A stretch of 53,074 bases of DNA, taken from positions 1-53,074 of the forward strand of contig NZ_MVOC01000060.1 of the NCBI RefSeq assembly GCF_002043095.1, in the 5' to 3' direction. How positions within the stretch are numbered: position 1 is the first letter of the stretch; each line of letters starts with the position of its first letter. The position numbers and the translations under genes were made by a program. Origin of the DNA: Mycobacterium sp. AT1 (GTDB lineage: Bacteria; Actinomycetota; Actinomycetes; Mycobacteriales; Mycobacteriaceae). Of the stretch, positions 32,533 to 39,876 are shown piece by piece. The notes under the pieces were generated by a model that was not told where the DNA came from, made no database searches, and saw nothing but the letters and a program-made list of their open reading frames with translations.

Positions 32533-33996
32533 TCAGGCGGCGTGGGCGAGGACGGGCTTTTCGGTGACGGCCTCCAGGGGCTTACCGAACGTCTCGGGGC
32601 CGAAACGGGCGGCGACGACCAACAGTGCGTACATGACGGCGATCATGGCGAACACGCCGGCGACCCCCGCCCGGTCGAAGAAGAACAGCGCTGCGAAGGG
32701 CATGACGGCGCCCGCGACGTTGCCGATCCCGTTGACCACCGAGGTGCCCATCGCCCGCACCGAAGTGGGGAAGAGCTCCGGTGACCACACCGACAGCATG
32801 GTGTTGAGCATCATGGTGAAGAACTGAAAGATCATGCCCAGCACCAGAATCAGGGCGGTCGAGTGGGCGAACGACGCGAAGCAGATGGCAGAGATGCACC
32901 CCAGCACGGCGGCGATGCTCACGGTGAGCCGCCGCGGCGCCTTGCCCGCCAGGTAGGACGCCGCGCACGCCCCGAACAGGGAACCGATGTTCATGATCAT
33001 GGTGAAGGCCAGCGAGTCCGACAGCGAGTAGCCGCGTGACACCAGCAGGATCGGCATCAGGAACAGCAGGGTGACCTGCGCGCCGAACGACATCCACGAG
33101 GCGGCGCCGATCGCTGCTGTGCGCCTGAGGTTTTCGCCCTTGAACACCTCGGCGTAGCTGCTCTTCACCTGGACTGGAATGTCGGCCTCGGTGACGTACT
33201 GCTTGGTGGCGCCGGGCTTGCGCAGGGCTTTGATGCTGCCGCCGCCCAGTCGGGTCAGGCTCTGGTTGGCCTCGTCGACGCGACCCTTCGACAGCAGGAA
33301 GCGGGGCGACTCGGGCAGATACCGACGGAAGAAGACCACCAGCAACGCGGGGATCGCCAGCAGCACGTAGGTCCAGCGCCATGCGGTGTCGTTGCCGCCG
33401 AGTACGCCGTTGAGTGGGCCGAGGACCAACCAGAAGAAGCCGAAGGACGCGATGTTGCCGACGCCGCCGGAGGAGATGTTGAGCGTCGCGAGCAGCGATC
33501 CCCGATGCCGGGTGGCCACGATCTCGGCCAGGATCGCCAGGCCGACGGTGAACTCGCCGCCAAGGCCGATGCCGACGATGAACCGACTCGCCAGCAGCAT
33601 TTCGTAGTTCACCGCCGCCGCGCTGATCAGGCCGCCGAGGGTGTAGACCAGAAGGTTGAGGCTCAGGGCGGCGCGACGACCCCAGCGGTCGGCGATGTAG
33701 CCGCCGATGAGACGGCCGGCCAGCCCGCCGAGCACCGTGGCCGTGTTGATCATCGTCAACTCCGCATTGCCGATGCCGAACGACTCCTTGAGGAGCGGTC
33801 CCATCGCACCGGTGGAGTTCTGTTCGAGGGAATCGAAGAACAATCCGGCCATCAGAAGCAGGATGAGTGCGGCCTGCACCCGGCCGAAGCCGATGCGGTC
33901 CAGGGCGGCCGTCAGACCGGGCGATGCCGCGGGGTCGGGTGGTTCGGAGTCGTGTTGAGCGGGAACGAGTTTGGTCTTCGTGCGAACGAGGGACAT
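32533..33996 (-). CDS. MFS transporter (AAHS/sugar-porter type)
   Basis: This 487-aa inner-membrane proton symporter has about 12 hydrophobic segments. Motif A in loop 2-3 is GGYIADRWGRRAALSLN, the helix 4-5 region is GIGLGGEFTVGLAILAEIV, and PESPRFLLSKGR ends helix 6, a signature shared by sugar-porter and aromatic-acid:H+ symporters. The ATG at 33996 (MSLVRTKTKL) has GGAG upstream. It is the first gene of the unit with the substrate-binding-like and cyclodeaminase-like genes and is preceded by a 215-nt region holding GntR-type sites. The imported compound is probably an organic acid or amino-acid derivative. Confidence 0.88.
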   Translation of the reverse strand: MSLVRTKTKLVPAQHDSEPPDPAASPGLTAALDRIGFGRVQAALILLLMAGLFFDSLEQNSTGAMGPLLKESFGIGNAELTMINTATVLGGLAGRLIGGYIADRWGRRAALSLNLLVYTLGGLISAAAVNYEMLLASRFIVGIGLGGEFTVGLAILAEIVATRHRGSLLATLNISSGGVGNIASFGFFWLVLGPLNGVLGGNDTAWRWTYVLLAIPALLVVFFRRYLPESPRFLLSKGRVDEANQSLTRLGGGSIKALRKPGATKQYVTEADIPVQVKSSYAEVFKGENLRRTAAIGAASWMSFGAQVTLLFLMPILLVSRGYSLSDSLAFTMIMNIGSLFGACAASYLAGKAPRRLTVSIAAVLGCISAICFASFAHSTALILVLGMIFQFFTMMLNTMLSVWSPELFPTSVRAMGTSVVNGIGNVAGAVMPFAALFFFDRAGVAGVFAMIAVMYALLVVAARFGPETFGKPLEAVTEKPVLAHAA

Positions 33997-34086
33997 CGGG
34001 GTCTCCGGATGGGTGAGTCGACACCGGCGACGGTTGCGTCGGTGAGCCGACCCCACGTCGTCGATGACAGAAGCCGCGCTGCCCAA

Positions 34087-34172
34087 TTTGTATACGAAAC
34101 CCGTTACGCATCTGTTTCCCACCAGCGCTATTGCGTTACAACCACGAAAACTCTGCCTGGATTGTAGTACAA
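34087..34172. promoter_or_regulatory. GntR/FCD-type operator cluster upstream of the MFS operon
   Basis: Three dyads lie in the 215-nt gap: TTTGTATACGAAA (34087-34099), TTGCG-T-TACAA (34131-34141, partial) and TTGTA-G-TACAA (34162-34172, perfect). This TTGTA..TACAA form is what FadR/FCD-subfamily GntR proteins bind, and such a gene starts the neighbouring reading unit. The first dyad contains TATAC, a likely -10 for the MFS gene. The last two sites are 31 bp apart, three helical turns. Confidence 0.65.
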
Positions 34173-34211
34173 CCGAGTGTCTGTGCGGACGGAGCGGGTG
34201 CGGCTCGAACG

Positions 34212-34829
34212 TCAGTCGTGCTCGAACTCTTCGGCGAAGTACCGCTCGTCGCGGCGAAGGTGCTCTTCCATCAGATAGCCCGCCTGTACCGCCGAGCCGT
34301 TCACGATCGCCTGGGCGATCGCCCGGTGATCACTCGTCGACGCGTCGGGGTTGTGTCCCAGTCCCCACTGCACGCGTCGGTTCAGCCCGGCCAACATCTC
34401 CACCAGTTGCCGGTTGCCGGACGCGGCAGCCACCACTTCGTGGAACGACGGACCCTCCTCGTCGTGGTGTCGGTCGAAGTCCTGGGCGAGGGCGGCCAGC
34501 TCGTCTGCGGCCTCGCCGCCGCGATTGGTGGCGGCCAACTGCGCTGCGAGCACCTCGAGGCCGCGGCGGATTTGCAACAGTTCTCGGCCGTCCTGGACGA
34601 GCGTCTCGGAGACGGCGGCACCGCGGTAGCGCACGATCGTGACGAAGCCCTCGGACTGGAGTCGAGACAACGCCTCCCGCACCGGAACCCGCGACACCCC
34701 GTACTTCTTGGCGATCGACTCTTCGATCAACCGTTCGCCAGCCGTCAACCGCCCCGCCAGAATGTCCTGACGCAGCGCGTGAGCGATCGAATCGCCGGTC
34801 GACTCCACCCGGGACGAGGGCTCTGTCAC
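34212..34829 (-). CDS. GntR-family regulator, FCD (FadR-like) subgroup
   Basis: This is a 205-aa protein with the winged HTH at about residues 12-75 (ESIAKKYGVSRVPVREALSRLQSEGFV is the recognition region) and an all-helical FCD ligand domain (about 85-200). The FCD metal-site pattern of Asp/His residues is partly visible: HDEEGPSFHEVV, then TSDHRAIAQAI. FCD regulators usually sense organic acids or amino-acid derivatives and repress uptake and catabolic genes. It sits directly upstream of the MFS operon on the same strand, with TTGTA..TACAA sites in between. It has its own leaderless -10, so it is not simply an extension of the accD3 transcript. Confidence 0.9.
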   Translation of the reverse strand: MTEPSSRVESTGDSIAHALRQDILAGRLTAGERLIEESIAKKYGVSRVPVREALSRLQSEGFVTIVRYRGAAVSETLVQDGRELLQIRRGLEVLAAQLAATNRGGEAADELAALAQDFDRHHDEEGPSFHEVVAAASGNRQLVEMLAGLNRRVQWGLGHNPDASTSDHRAIAQAIVNGSAVQAGYLMEEHLRRDERYFAEEFEHD

Positions 34830-34836
34830 GACGTGC

Positions 34837-34856
34837 AGCCTAAACCGTGCGCACGG
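34837..34856 (-). promoter_or_regulatory. GntR gene promoter with 12-bp palindrome
   Basis: On the minus strand a -10 TAGGCT (34842-34837) is followed by 7 nt and the GTG at 34829. Just upstream, CCGTGCGCACGG (34845-34856) is a perfect 12-bp palindrome that touches the accD3 stop codon. It may be an autoregulatory site or a short accD3 3' hairpin. Confidence 0.4.
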
Positions 34857-36338
34857 TCAGCCGGGCAACCCGATTCCGCGGTAGTGCCGTAGCCGTGACG
34901 CCAACCGCTCCTCGGCGGGCAGGCGCCTCAGAGCCGCCAGCTCGGCGGCGATGGTGGCCGACAGCCGATTGGTGAAGTCCAGCGGGGTGTCGGCGGCGTC
35001 GGTGTGTTCTCCCACGATGGCGTCGACGATCCCGTTGCGCAGCAAGTCCGCCGACCGAATGCCCTGGGCGGCAGCGAGTTCCGGGGCATGGTCGACGTCG
35101 CGAAAGACGATCGCACTGGCCCCCTCTGGCGGCAGCGGCGCCAGCCAGCCGTGCAGGGCGGCCAGGACGCGGTCGGCGGGCACCATCGCCAGCGCAGGCC
35201 CGCCGCTGCCCTGGCCGAGCAGCACCGAGACCGTCGGCGTGTCCAGGGTGACCAGCTGCGCCAGGCACCTGGCGATCTCACTCGCCAGCCCGCCCTCCTC
35301 CGCGGCGGCCGACAGAGCCGGGCCGGGCGTGTCGATGACCAGGACGAGCGGCAGCCGCAGCCCGGCGGCCAACGCCATCCCGCGGCGTGCCTCGCGCAGC
35401 GCCTGTGGACCTGCGAGTCCGCCGCCGACACCGCGCTGCTGACCGACCACCACCGCGGGTTGCCCGCCGAATCGGGCCAGCGCCAGCAGCGTGGTGGCCG
35501 CTTCGCCGTGGCCGCCGGTTCCCGAGAGCAGCACCCGCTCCGTCGTACCGTGCCGCAACAGGTACCCGATGCCGGGGCGGTCCGGGCGCCGGGAGATCTC
35601 GACCGAATCCCACGCCGGTACGTCGGCGACGGGCTCCGCCTCCGGAGCGTTCGGTGGCGTGCCAGGTGCGTCGGAAAGCACCGTGAGCGCGCGATCCAGC
35701 GTCGAGCGCAGCAGTTCGATCGGGACGACGCCGTCGATGACGCCGTGCCGGTGCAGGTTCTCCGCCGTCTGGACGCCCGTCGGAAACGGTTCGCCGTAGA
35801 GGTGCTCGTAGACCCGCGGCCCGAGGAAGCCGATCAACGCCCCCGGCTCGGCGGCGGTCACGTGGCCCAGCGACCCCCACGACGCGAACACCCCGCCGGT
35901 CGTCGGGTGCCGCAGGTACACCAGGTAGGGCAGATGCGCCTGCTTGTGCAGTTCGACCGCGGCGGCGATCTTCACCATCTGCAGGAAGGCGACCGTGCCC
36001 TCCTGCATGCGGGTTCCGCCGGAACTCGGGGACGCGACCAGCGGCAGGGCTTCGGCCGTCGCCCGTTCGATCGCGGCCGTGATCCGTTCGGCCGCTGCCA
36101 CGCCGATCGAACCGGCGAGGAAGTCGAACTCGCTGGCCACGACGGCCACGCGGCGACCGAAGACCGTGCCTTCGCCGGTCAGCACCGATTCGTCGAGGCC
36201 GGTGGCGGCCCTGGCGTCGGCGAGGTCGCGGCGATAGCCGTCGTCGGCGGCGACGTCGAGTGGGGGACTGTCCCAGCTGACGAACGACCCCTCGTCGAGG
36301 ACGGCGTCACGCAGCGTCATGGCACCGATCCGGCTCAC
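34857..36338 (-). CDS. accD3: Acyl-CoA carboxylase carboxyltransferase subunit AccD3
   Basis: This 493-aa protein contains both carboxyltransferase halves in one chain: an N-terminal beta-like half (about 1-240, with SSGGTRMQEGTVAFLQM and HPTTGGVFASWGSLGH) and a C-terminal alpha-like half (about 260-490, with LVLVIDTPGPALSAAAEEGGLA and VSVLLGQGSGGPALAM). No zinc finger precedes the beta half. It is very close to M. tuberculosis Rv0904c as I recall it, including the start MSRI and the end RYRxIGLP. The physiological acyl-CoA is not settled for AccD3. The GTG start lies 6 nt after a -10 box, and the gene diverges from echA6 over 37 nt. Confidence 0.93.
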   Translation of the reverse strand: MSRIGAMTLRDAVLDEGSFVSWDSPPLDVAADDGYRRDLADARAATGLDESVLTGEGTVFGRRVAVVASEFDFLAGSIGVAAAERITAAIERATAEALPLVASPSSGGTRMQEGTVAFLQMVKIAAAVELHKQAHLPYLVYLRHPTTGGVFASWGSLGHVTAAEPGALIGFLGPRVYEHLYGEPFPTGVQTAENLHRHGVIDGVVPIELLRSTLDRALTVLSDAPGTPPNAPEAEPVADVPAWDSVEISRRPDRPGIGYLLRHGTTERVLLSGTGGHGEAATTLLALARFGGQPAVVVGQQRGVGGGLAGPQALREARRGMALAAGLRLPLVLVIDTPGPALSAAAEEGGLASEIARCLAQLVTLDTPTVSVLLGQGSGGPALAMVPADRVLAALHGWLAPLPPEGASAIVFRDVDHAPELAAAQGIRSADLLRNGIVDAIVGEHTDAADTPLDFTNRLSATIAAELAALRRLPAEERLASRLRHYRGIGLPG

Positions 36339-36344
36339 GAGGCA

Positions 36345-36369
36345 AGGCTAGCGGTCCGCTCGTTAGGCT
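36345..36369. promoter_or_regulatory. Back-to-back leaderless promoters of accD3 and echA6
   Basis: Minus strand: TAGCCT (36350-36345), 6 nt, GTG of accD3. Plus strand: TAGGCT (36364-36369), 6 nt, ATG of echA6. Only 13 nt separate the two -10 boxes, so the two promoters overlap and polymerase can probably use only one at a time. Confidence 0.55.
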
Positions 36370-36375
36370 GGTCCC

Positions 36376-37110
36376 ATGATCGGAATGACCCGCGAGGGCA
36401 ACGTACTGACATTGGAGATGCAGCGTCCCGAACGACGCAACGCCCTCAACGGCGAACTGCTCGACGCACTGCGAGAGGCGGTCGAGAAGGCCGCCGACCA
36501 AGGCGTCCGCGCGATCGTCCTCACCGGCCAGGGGCATGTCTTCAGTTCGGGGGCGGATCTGTCCGGCGGCCAAGGCGTCGCCGATGAGCTGCCCGACAAG
36601 GCGAGGGCACTGAACCTGGCCATCGACCAGGCGCCCCTTCCCGTCATCGGCGCGGTCAACGGGCCTGCCATCGGCGCCGGGGTGATCCTGTCGATGATCT
36701 GCGACCTGCGCGTCGTAACGCCCGAGGCGTACTTCCAGTTTCCCGTCGCGAAATACGGCATCGCGCTTGACAACTGGAGCATCCGCCGACTGACTTCCCT
36801 CGTCGGAGCCGGGCGGGCCCGCGGCATGCTGCTGGCCGCCGAACGGCTCACTTCCGACGCGGCCCTGCTGACCGGCATGGCCAATCGCTCGGGCACCCTG
36901 GCGGACGCCCAGGCGTGGGCACAGGAGATCGCCGGGTTCGCACCGCTGGCGCTGCAACACGCCAAGCGCGTGCTCAACGACGACGGCGCCTACGAGGACG
37001 CGTGGCCCGCGCACAAGGAACTCTTCGACCGAGCGTGGTCCAGTGCGGACATCATCGAGGCGCAGGTCGCGCGTATCGAGAAGCGGCCCGCGAACTTCAC
37101 GGGGGCCTAG
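36376..37110 (+). CDS. echA6: Enoyl-CoA hydratase-like acyl-CoA-binding protein EchA6
   Basis: This 244-aa crotonase-fold protein has the CoA-binding/oxyanion loop GAVNGPAIGAG and GADLSGG. Both catalytic Glu residues of true enoyl-CoA hydratases are replaced: Val124 in FQFPVAKYG, where active enzymes have PE, and Gly150 in GRARGMLL. This agrees with work on M. tuberculosis EchA6 (Rv0905), a non-catalytic carrier that shuttles long-chain acyl-CoA into mycolic-acid synthesis and is the target of THPP compounds. It is leaderless by -10 spacing. The next gene starts on the base after its stop, giving an echA6-hydrolase operon. Confidence 0.93.
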   Translation: MIGMTREGNVLTLEMQRPERRNALNGELLDALREAVEKAADQGVRAIVLTGQGHVFSSGADLSGGQGVADELPDKARALNLAIDQAPLPVIGAVNGPAIGAGVILSMICDLRVVTPEAYFQFPVAKYGIALDNWSIRRLTSLVGAGRARGMLLAAERLTSDAALLTGMANRSGTLADAQAWAQEIAGFAPLALQHAKRVLNDDGAYEDAWPAHKELFDRAWSSADIIEAQVARIEKRPANFTGA

Positions 37111-38217
37111 ATGATTCGGGAGGCGGTGCGATTCATCGGCGGCACGGCCGCGCTCATCGGCGGGGGCTGGGTGTTGCGGGCGGTGCAGGGCGCCCCCGAG
37201 GCGCTCGGCGCGTCGCCGGTGGAGATCGACACGGTCGCCCGACGGTCGCCGCACTACCGCGACGGCGTCTTCGTCAACATGGAGCCCGCCTCCGAGGCCA
37301 GCCTCACCCGGCAGGAGCAGTTCATCCTGGCCAGGGACGTCATCGGCGGCGGCTCGGGGCAGCATCCCGCGACGCCGGTCCCGCTCGTCACCCCCGATCC
37401 GAGCCTGACCGCGGCGGAGCTCGCCGCCACCTGGTACGGCCATTCGTCGGCGTTGATCGAGGTCGACGGGTACCGCATCCTGGCCGACCCGGTGTGGAGC
37501 GACCGGTGCTCGCCGTCGCGCGCCGTCGGCCCGCAGCGGTTGCACCCGGTGCCCGCCGCCCTCGAGGCGCTGCCCGCGGTCGACGCCGTGATCATCAGCC
37601 ACGACCACTACGACCACCTCGACGTCGACACCATCAAGCAGCTCGCGCTGACCCAGCGGGCGAAGTTCTACGTGCCGCTCGGCATCGGCGCACACCTGCG
37701 GGCGTGGCACATCCCGAAGGACCGGATCGTCGAATTGGACTGGAACGAGAGCGCTCACGTCGGCGAACTCGAACTGGTCTGCACGCCCGCGCGGCACTTC
37801 TCCGGGCGTTTCCTCACGCGCAACGTCACGCTGTGGTCGTCGTGGGCGATCGTCGGTCCGCGGCACCGAGCCTTCTTCGGCGGCGACACCGGCTACACGA
37901 AGAGCTTCGCCGACATCGGCGCCGACTACGGCCCCTTCGACCTGACCCTGATGCCGATCGGCGCGTACCACCCCGGCTGGCCAGACATCCACATGAACCC
38001 GGAGGACGCCGTCCGCGCACACCGCGACGTGTCCGACGCCGGCTTGCTGCTGCCGATCCACTGGGCGACGTTCCGGCTGGCTCCCCACCCGTGGTCAGAA
38101 CCCGTCGAGCGGCTCCTGAGCGCCGCCGAGGGCGACGGCGTCCGAGTGGTGACGCCCAAGCCCGGTCTGCGCGTCGAACCGGCCACGGCCGAATTGGACC
38201 CATGGTGGCGGGCCTGA
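37111..38217 (+). CDS. Metallo-beta-lactamase-fold hydrolase (NAPE-PLD-like, Rv0906-like)
   Basis: This is a 368-aa protein. The N-terminal hydrophobic stretch (about 6-24: VRFIGGTAALIGGGWVLRA) could be a signal anchor. The zinc motif is SHDHYDHLD (His164, His166, Asp168, His169), followed by ARHFSGR and GGDTGYT, which carry the remaining ligands, and PIHWATF. The WYGHSSALIEVDGYRILADPVWS block is typical of the NAPE-PLD/UlaG branch, whose members hydrolyse phosphodiester or lactone substrates, including N-acyl phosphatidylethanolamine. Position after echA6 matches M. tuberculosis Rv0906. Confidence 0.9.
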   Translation: MIREAVRFIGGTAALIGGGWVLRAVQGAPEALGASPVEIDTVARRSPHYRDGVFVNMEPASEASLTRQEQFILARDVIGGGSGQHPATPVPLVTPDPSLTAAELAATWYGHSSALIEVDGYRILADPVWSDRCSPSRAVGPQRLHPVPAALEALPAVDAVIISHDHYDHLDVDTIKQLALTQRAKFYVPLGIGAHLRAWHIPKDRIVELDWNESAHVGELELVCTPARHFSGRFLTRNVTLWSSWAIVGPRHRAFFGGDTGYTKSFADIGADYGPFDLTLMPIGAYHPGWPDIHMNPEDAVRAHRDVSDAGLLLPIHWATFRLAPHPWSEPVERLLSAAEGDGVRVVTPKPGLRVEPATAELDPWWRA

Positions 38218-38222
38218 CCGGA

Positions 38223-38228
38223 TAGCGT
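38223..38228 (+). promoter_or_regulatory. -10 box for leaderless beta-lactamase-like lipoprotein gene
   Basis: TAGCGT, 6 nt, then GTG at 38235. It lies in the 17-nt gap after the MBL gene. Confidence 0.45.
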
Positions 38229-38234
38229 GCTGGT

Positions 38235-39848
38235 GTGCAGCGCTCACCGGTCTTCCGCCTGGTCACCCTCCTCGCCCTGACGGCCGCGCTCGGTGGCTGC
38301 GCGAAGCCGGCGCCGCAGGCCGGCCCCTCGAGTGCGCCGCCGCCCGCGGCGGCCAATCCGTCGACGGGCCCGGTACCACCCCCCTTGGTGCCGGCGATGC
38401 CGCTGCCCGACGACGCGGTCGACAAGGCGGTCGCGAAGCTCGACGGCATCGCCGACGAGCTGATGAAGAAGTCGGGCATCCCCGGCATGTCGGTCGCCGT
38501 CGTTCACGGCGGAAAAGTCGCCTACGCCAAAGGTTTCGGCATCAAGGACGTCCGCAAGGGAGACGATCCGGCGAACCAGGTCGATCCGGACACGGTGTTC
38601 CAGCTGGCGTCGCTGTCCAAGCCGCTGGGGTCGACCGTCGTCGCCCACCAGGTGAGCGAGGGTGCCGTCGACTGGAACACTCCCGTCGTCGAGAAGCTGC
38701 CGTGGTTCGCCCTCGCCGATCCGACGGTCACCAAGCTGGTGACCGTCGGCGACATGTACTCCCACCGCTCCGGGCTGCCCGACCACGCCGGAGACCTGCT
38801 GGAGGACCTCGGCTACGACCGGCGCTACATCCTCGACCATCTGCGCCAGCTGCCGCTCGGTCCCTTCCGTACCTCCTACGCCTACACCAACTTTGGGTTG
38901 ACCGCCGGCGCCGAGGCCGTGGCCACCAGCGCGGGCAAGACGTGGGAGGACCTCAGCCAGGAGGTGCTGTACGGACCGCTGGGCATGACATCGACGAGCT
39001 CGCAGTTCAGCGAATACGAGGCCAGGCCCGACCGGGCCATCGGGCACATCCACGTCGACGGGGCGTTCGAGCCGCTCTACGTCCGCGACGCACAGGCCGA
39101 GTCCCCGGCGGGTGGGGTCAGTTCGACGGCGAACGACATGGCCAAGTGGCTGACGATGGTGCTGGCCAACGGCATCGTCGACGGCAAGACGATCGTCGAT
39201 CCGAAGCAGTTGCTGGCCGCCGTCACGCCGCAGATCGTGGCCAGCCCGCCGTCCGAACCAGCTGCCCGACCCGGCTTCTACGGTTACGGTTTCAACGTCG
39301 GGACGACCGCGGCGGCCCGCACTCAATTCAGCCACTCCGGCGCGTTCGAACTCGGAGCGGGCACCAACTTCGTGGTCATCCCGTCGGCGGACGTGGCCAT
39401 CGTCGCGTTGACCAACGCCACGCCGTCGGGTGTGCCGGAGACGCTCACCGCGGAGTTCGCCGACTTGGTTCAGTTCGGCGAGGTGCGCCAGGATTGGCGG
39501 GCGCTGTACGGCCAGGCCTTTGCCGCGATGGAACAGCCCGAGGGATCACTGGCCGGGCAGAAGCCGCCCGCGGCACCGGCGCCTGCGCCGCCGACTCCGA
39601 CGATCGTCGGCACGTACGGCAACGCGTACTGGGGACCGGCGACCGTCACCGATGCCGACGGCAAGCTCACCCTCGCGCTCGGTCCGCGCGAGAAGCTGGA
39701 GCTGACTCACTGGGACGGCAACGTCTTCACCTTCGTGCCGCAGGGGGAGAACGCGCCACCCGGGTCGATCTCCAAGGCGACCTTCTACGGCGACAAGCTG
39801 AATCTCGAGTACTACGACGAAGAGAAGATGGGCACCTTCACGCGATGA
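38235..39848 (+). CDS. Serine beta-lactamase-like lipoprotein hydrolase (Rv0907-like)
   Basis: This is a 537-aa exported lipoprotein. The signal peptide ends at lipobox LGGC (Cys22), followed by a Pro/Ala-rich linker. The class C beta-lactamase/DD-peptidase fold has SLSK (Ser126, Lys129), YTN (Tyr217-Asn219) and HSG (His367). A Pro-rich hinge (about 437-455) leads to a C-terminal beta domain (about 456-537, TIVGTYGNAYWGPATVTDADGK), the DUF3471-like lipocalin tail of penicillin-binding-protein homologues. It probably acts on cell-wall peptides or esters outside the membrane. It has its own promoter and sits between Rv0906-like and ctpE genes as in M. tuberculosis. Confidence 0.9.
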   Translation: MQRSPVFRLVTLLALTAALGGCAKPAPQAGPSSAPPPAAANPSTGPVPPPLVPAMPLPDDAVDKAVAKLDGIADELMKKSGIPGMSVAVVHGGKVAYAKGFGIKDVRKGDDPANQVDPDTVFQLASLSKPLGSTVVAHQVSEGAVDWNTPVVEKLPWFALADPTVTKLVTVGDMYSHRSGLPDHAGDLLEDLGYDRRYILDHLRQLPLGPFRTSYAYTNFGLTAGAEAVATSAGKTWEDLSQEVLYGPLGMTSTSSQFSEYEARPDRAIGHIHVDGAFEPLYVRDAQAESPAGGVSSTANDMAKWLTMVLANGIVDGKTIVDPKQLLAAVTPQIVASPPSEPAARPGFYGYGFNVGTTAAARTQFSHSGAFELGAGTNFVVIPSADVAIVALTNATPSGVPETLTAEFADLVQFGEVRQDWRALYGQAFAAMEQPEGSLAGQKPPAAPAPAPPTPTIVGTYGNAYWGPATVTDADGKLTLALGPREKLELTHWDGNVFTFVPQGENAPPGSISKATFYGDKLNLEYYDEEKMGTFTR

Positions 39849-39876
39849 GCGCTTGCGCGAAGAGAATTCGTCGCCG

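Noticed and set aside
34857..36338. Malonate decarboxylase or methylcrotonyl-CoA carboxylase subunit
   Set aside because: The fused two-half chain without a zinc finger, and the surrounding echA6 and prr synteny, fit AccD3 much better.
36376..37110. EchA6 as an active enoyl-CoA hydratase
   Set aside because: Both catalytic Glu positions are replaced (Val124, Gly150).
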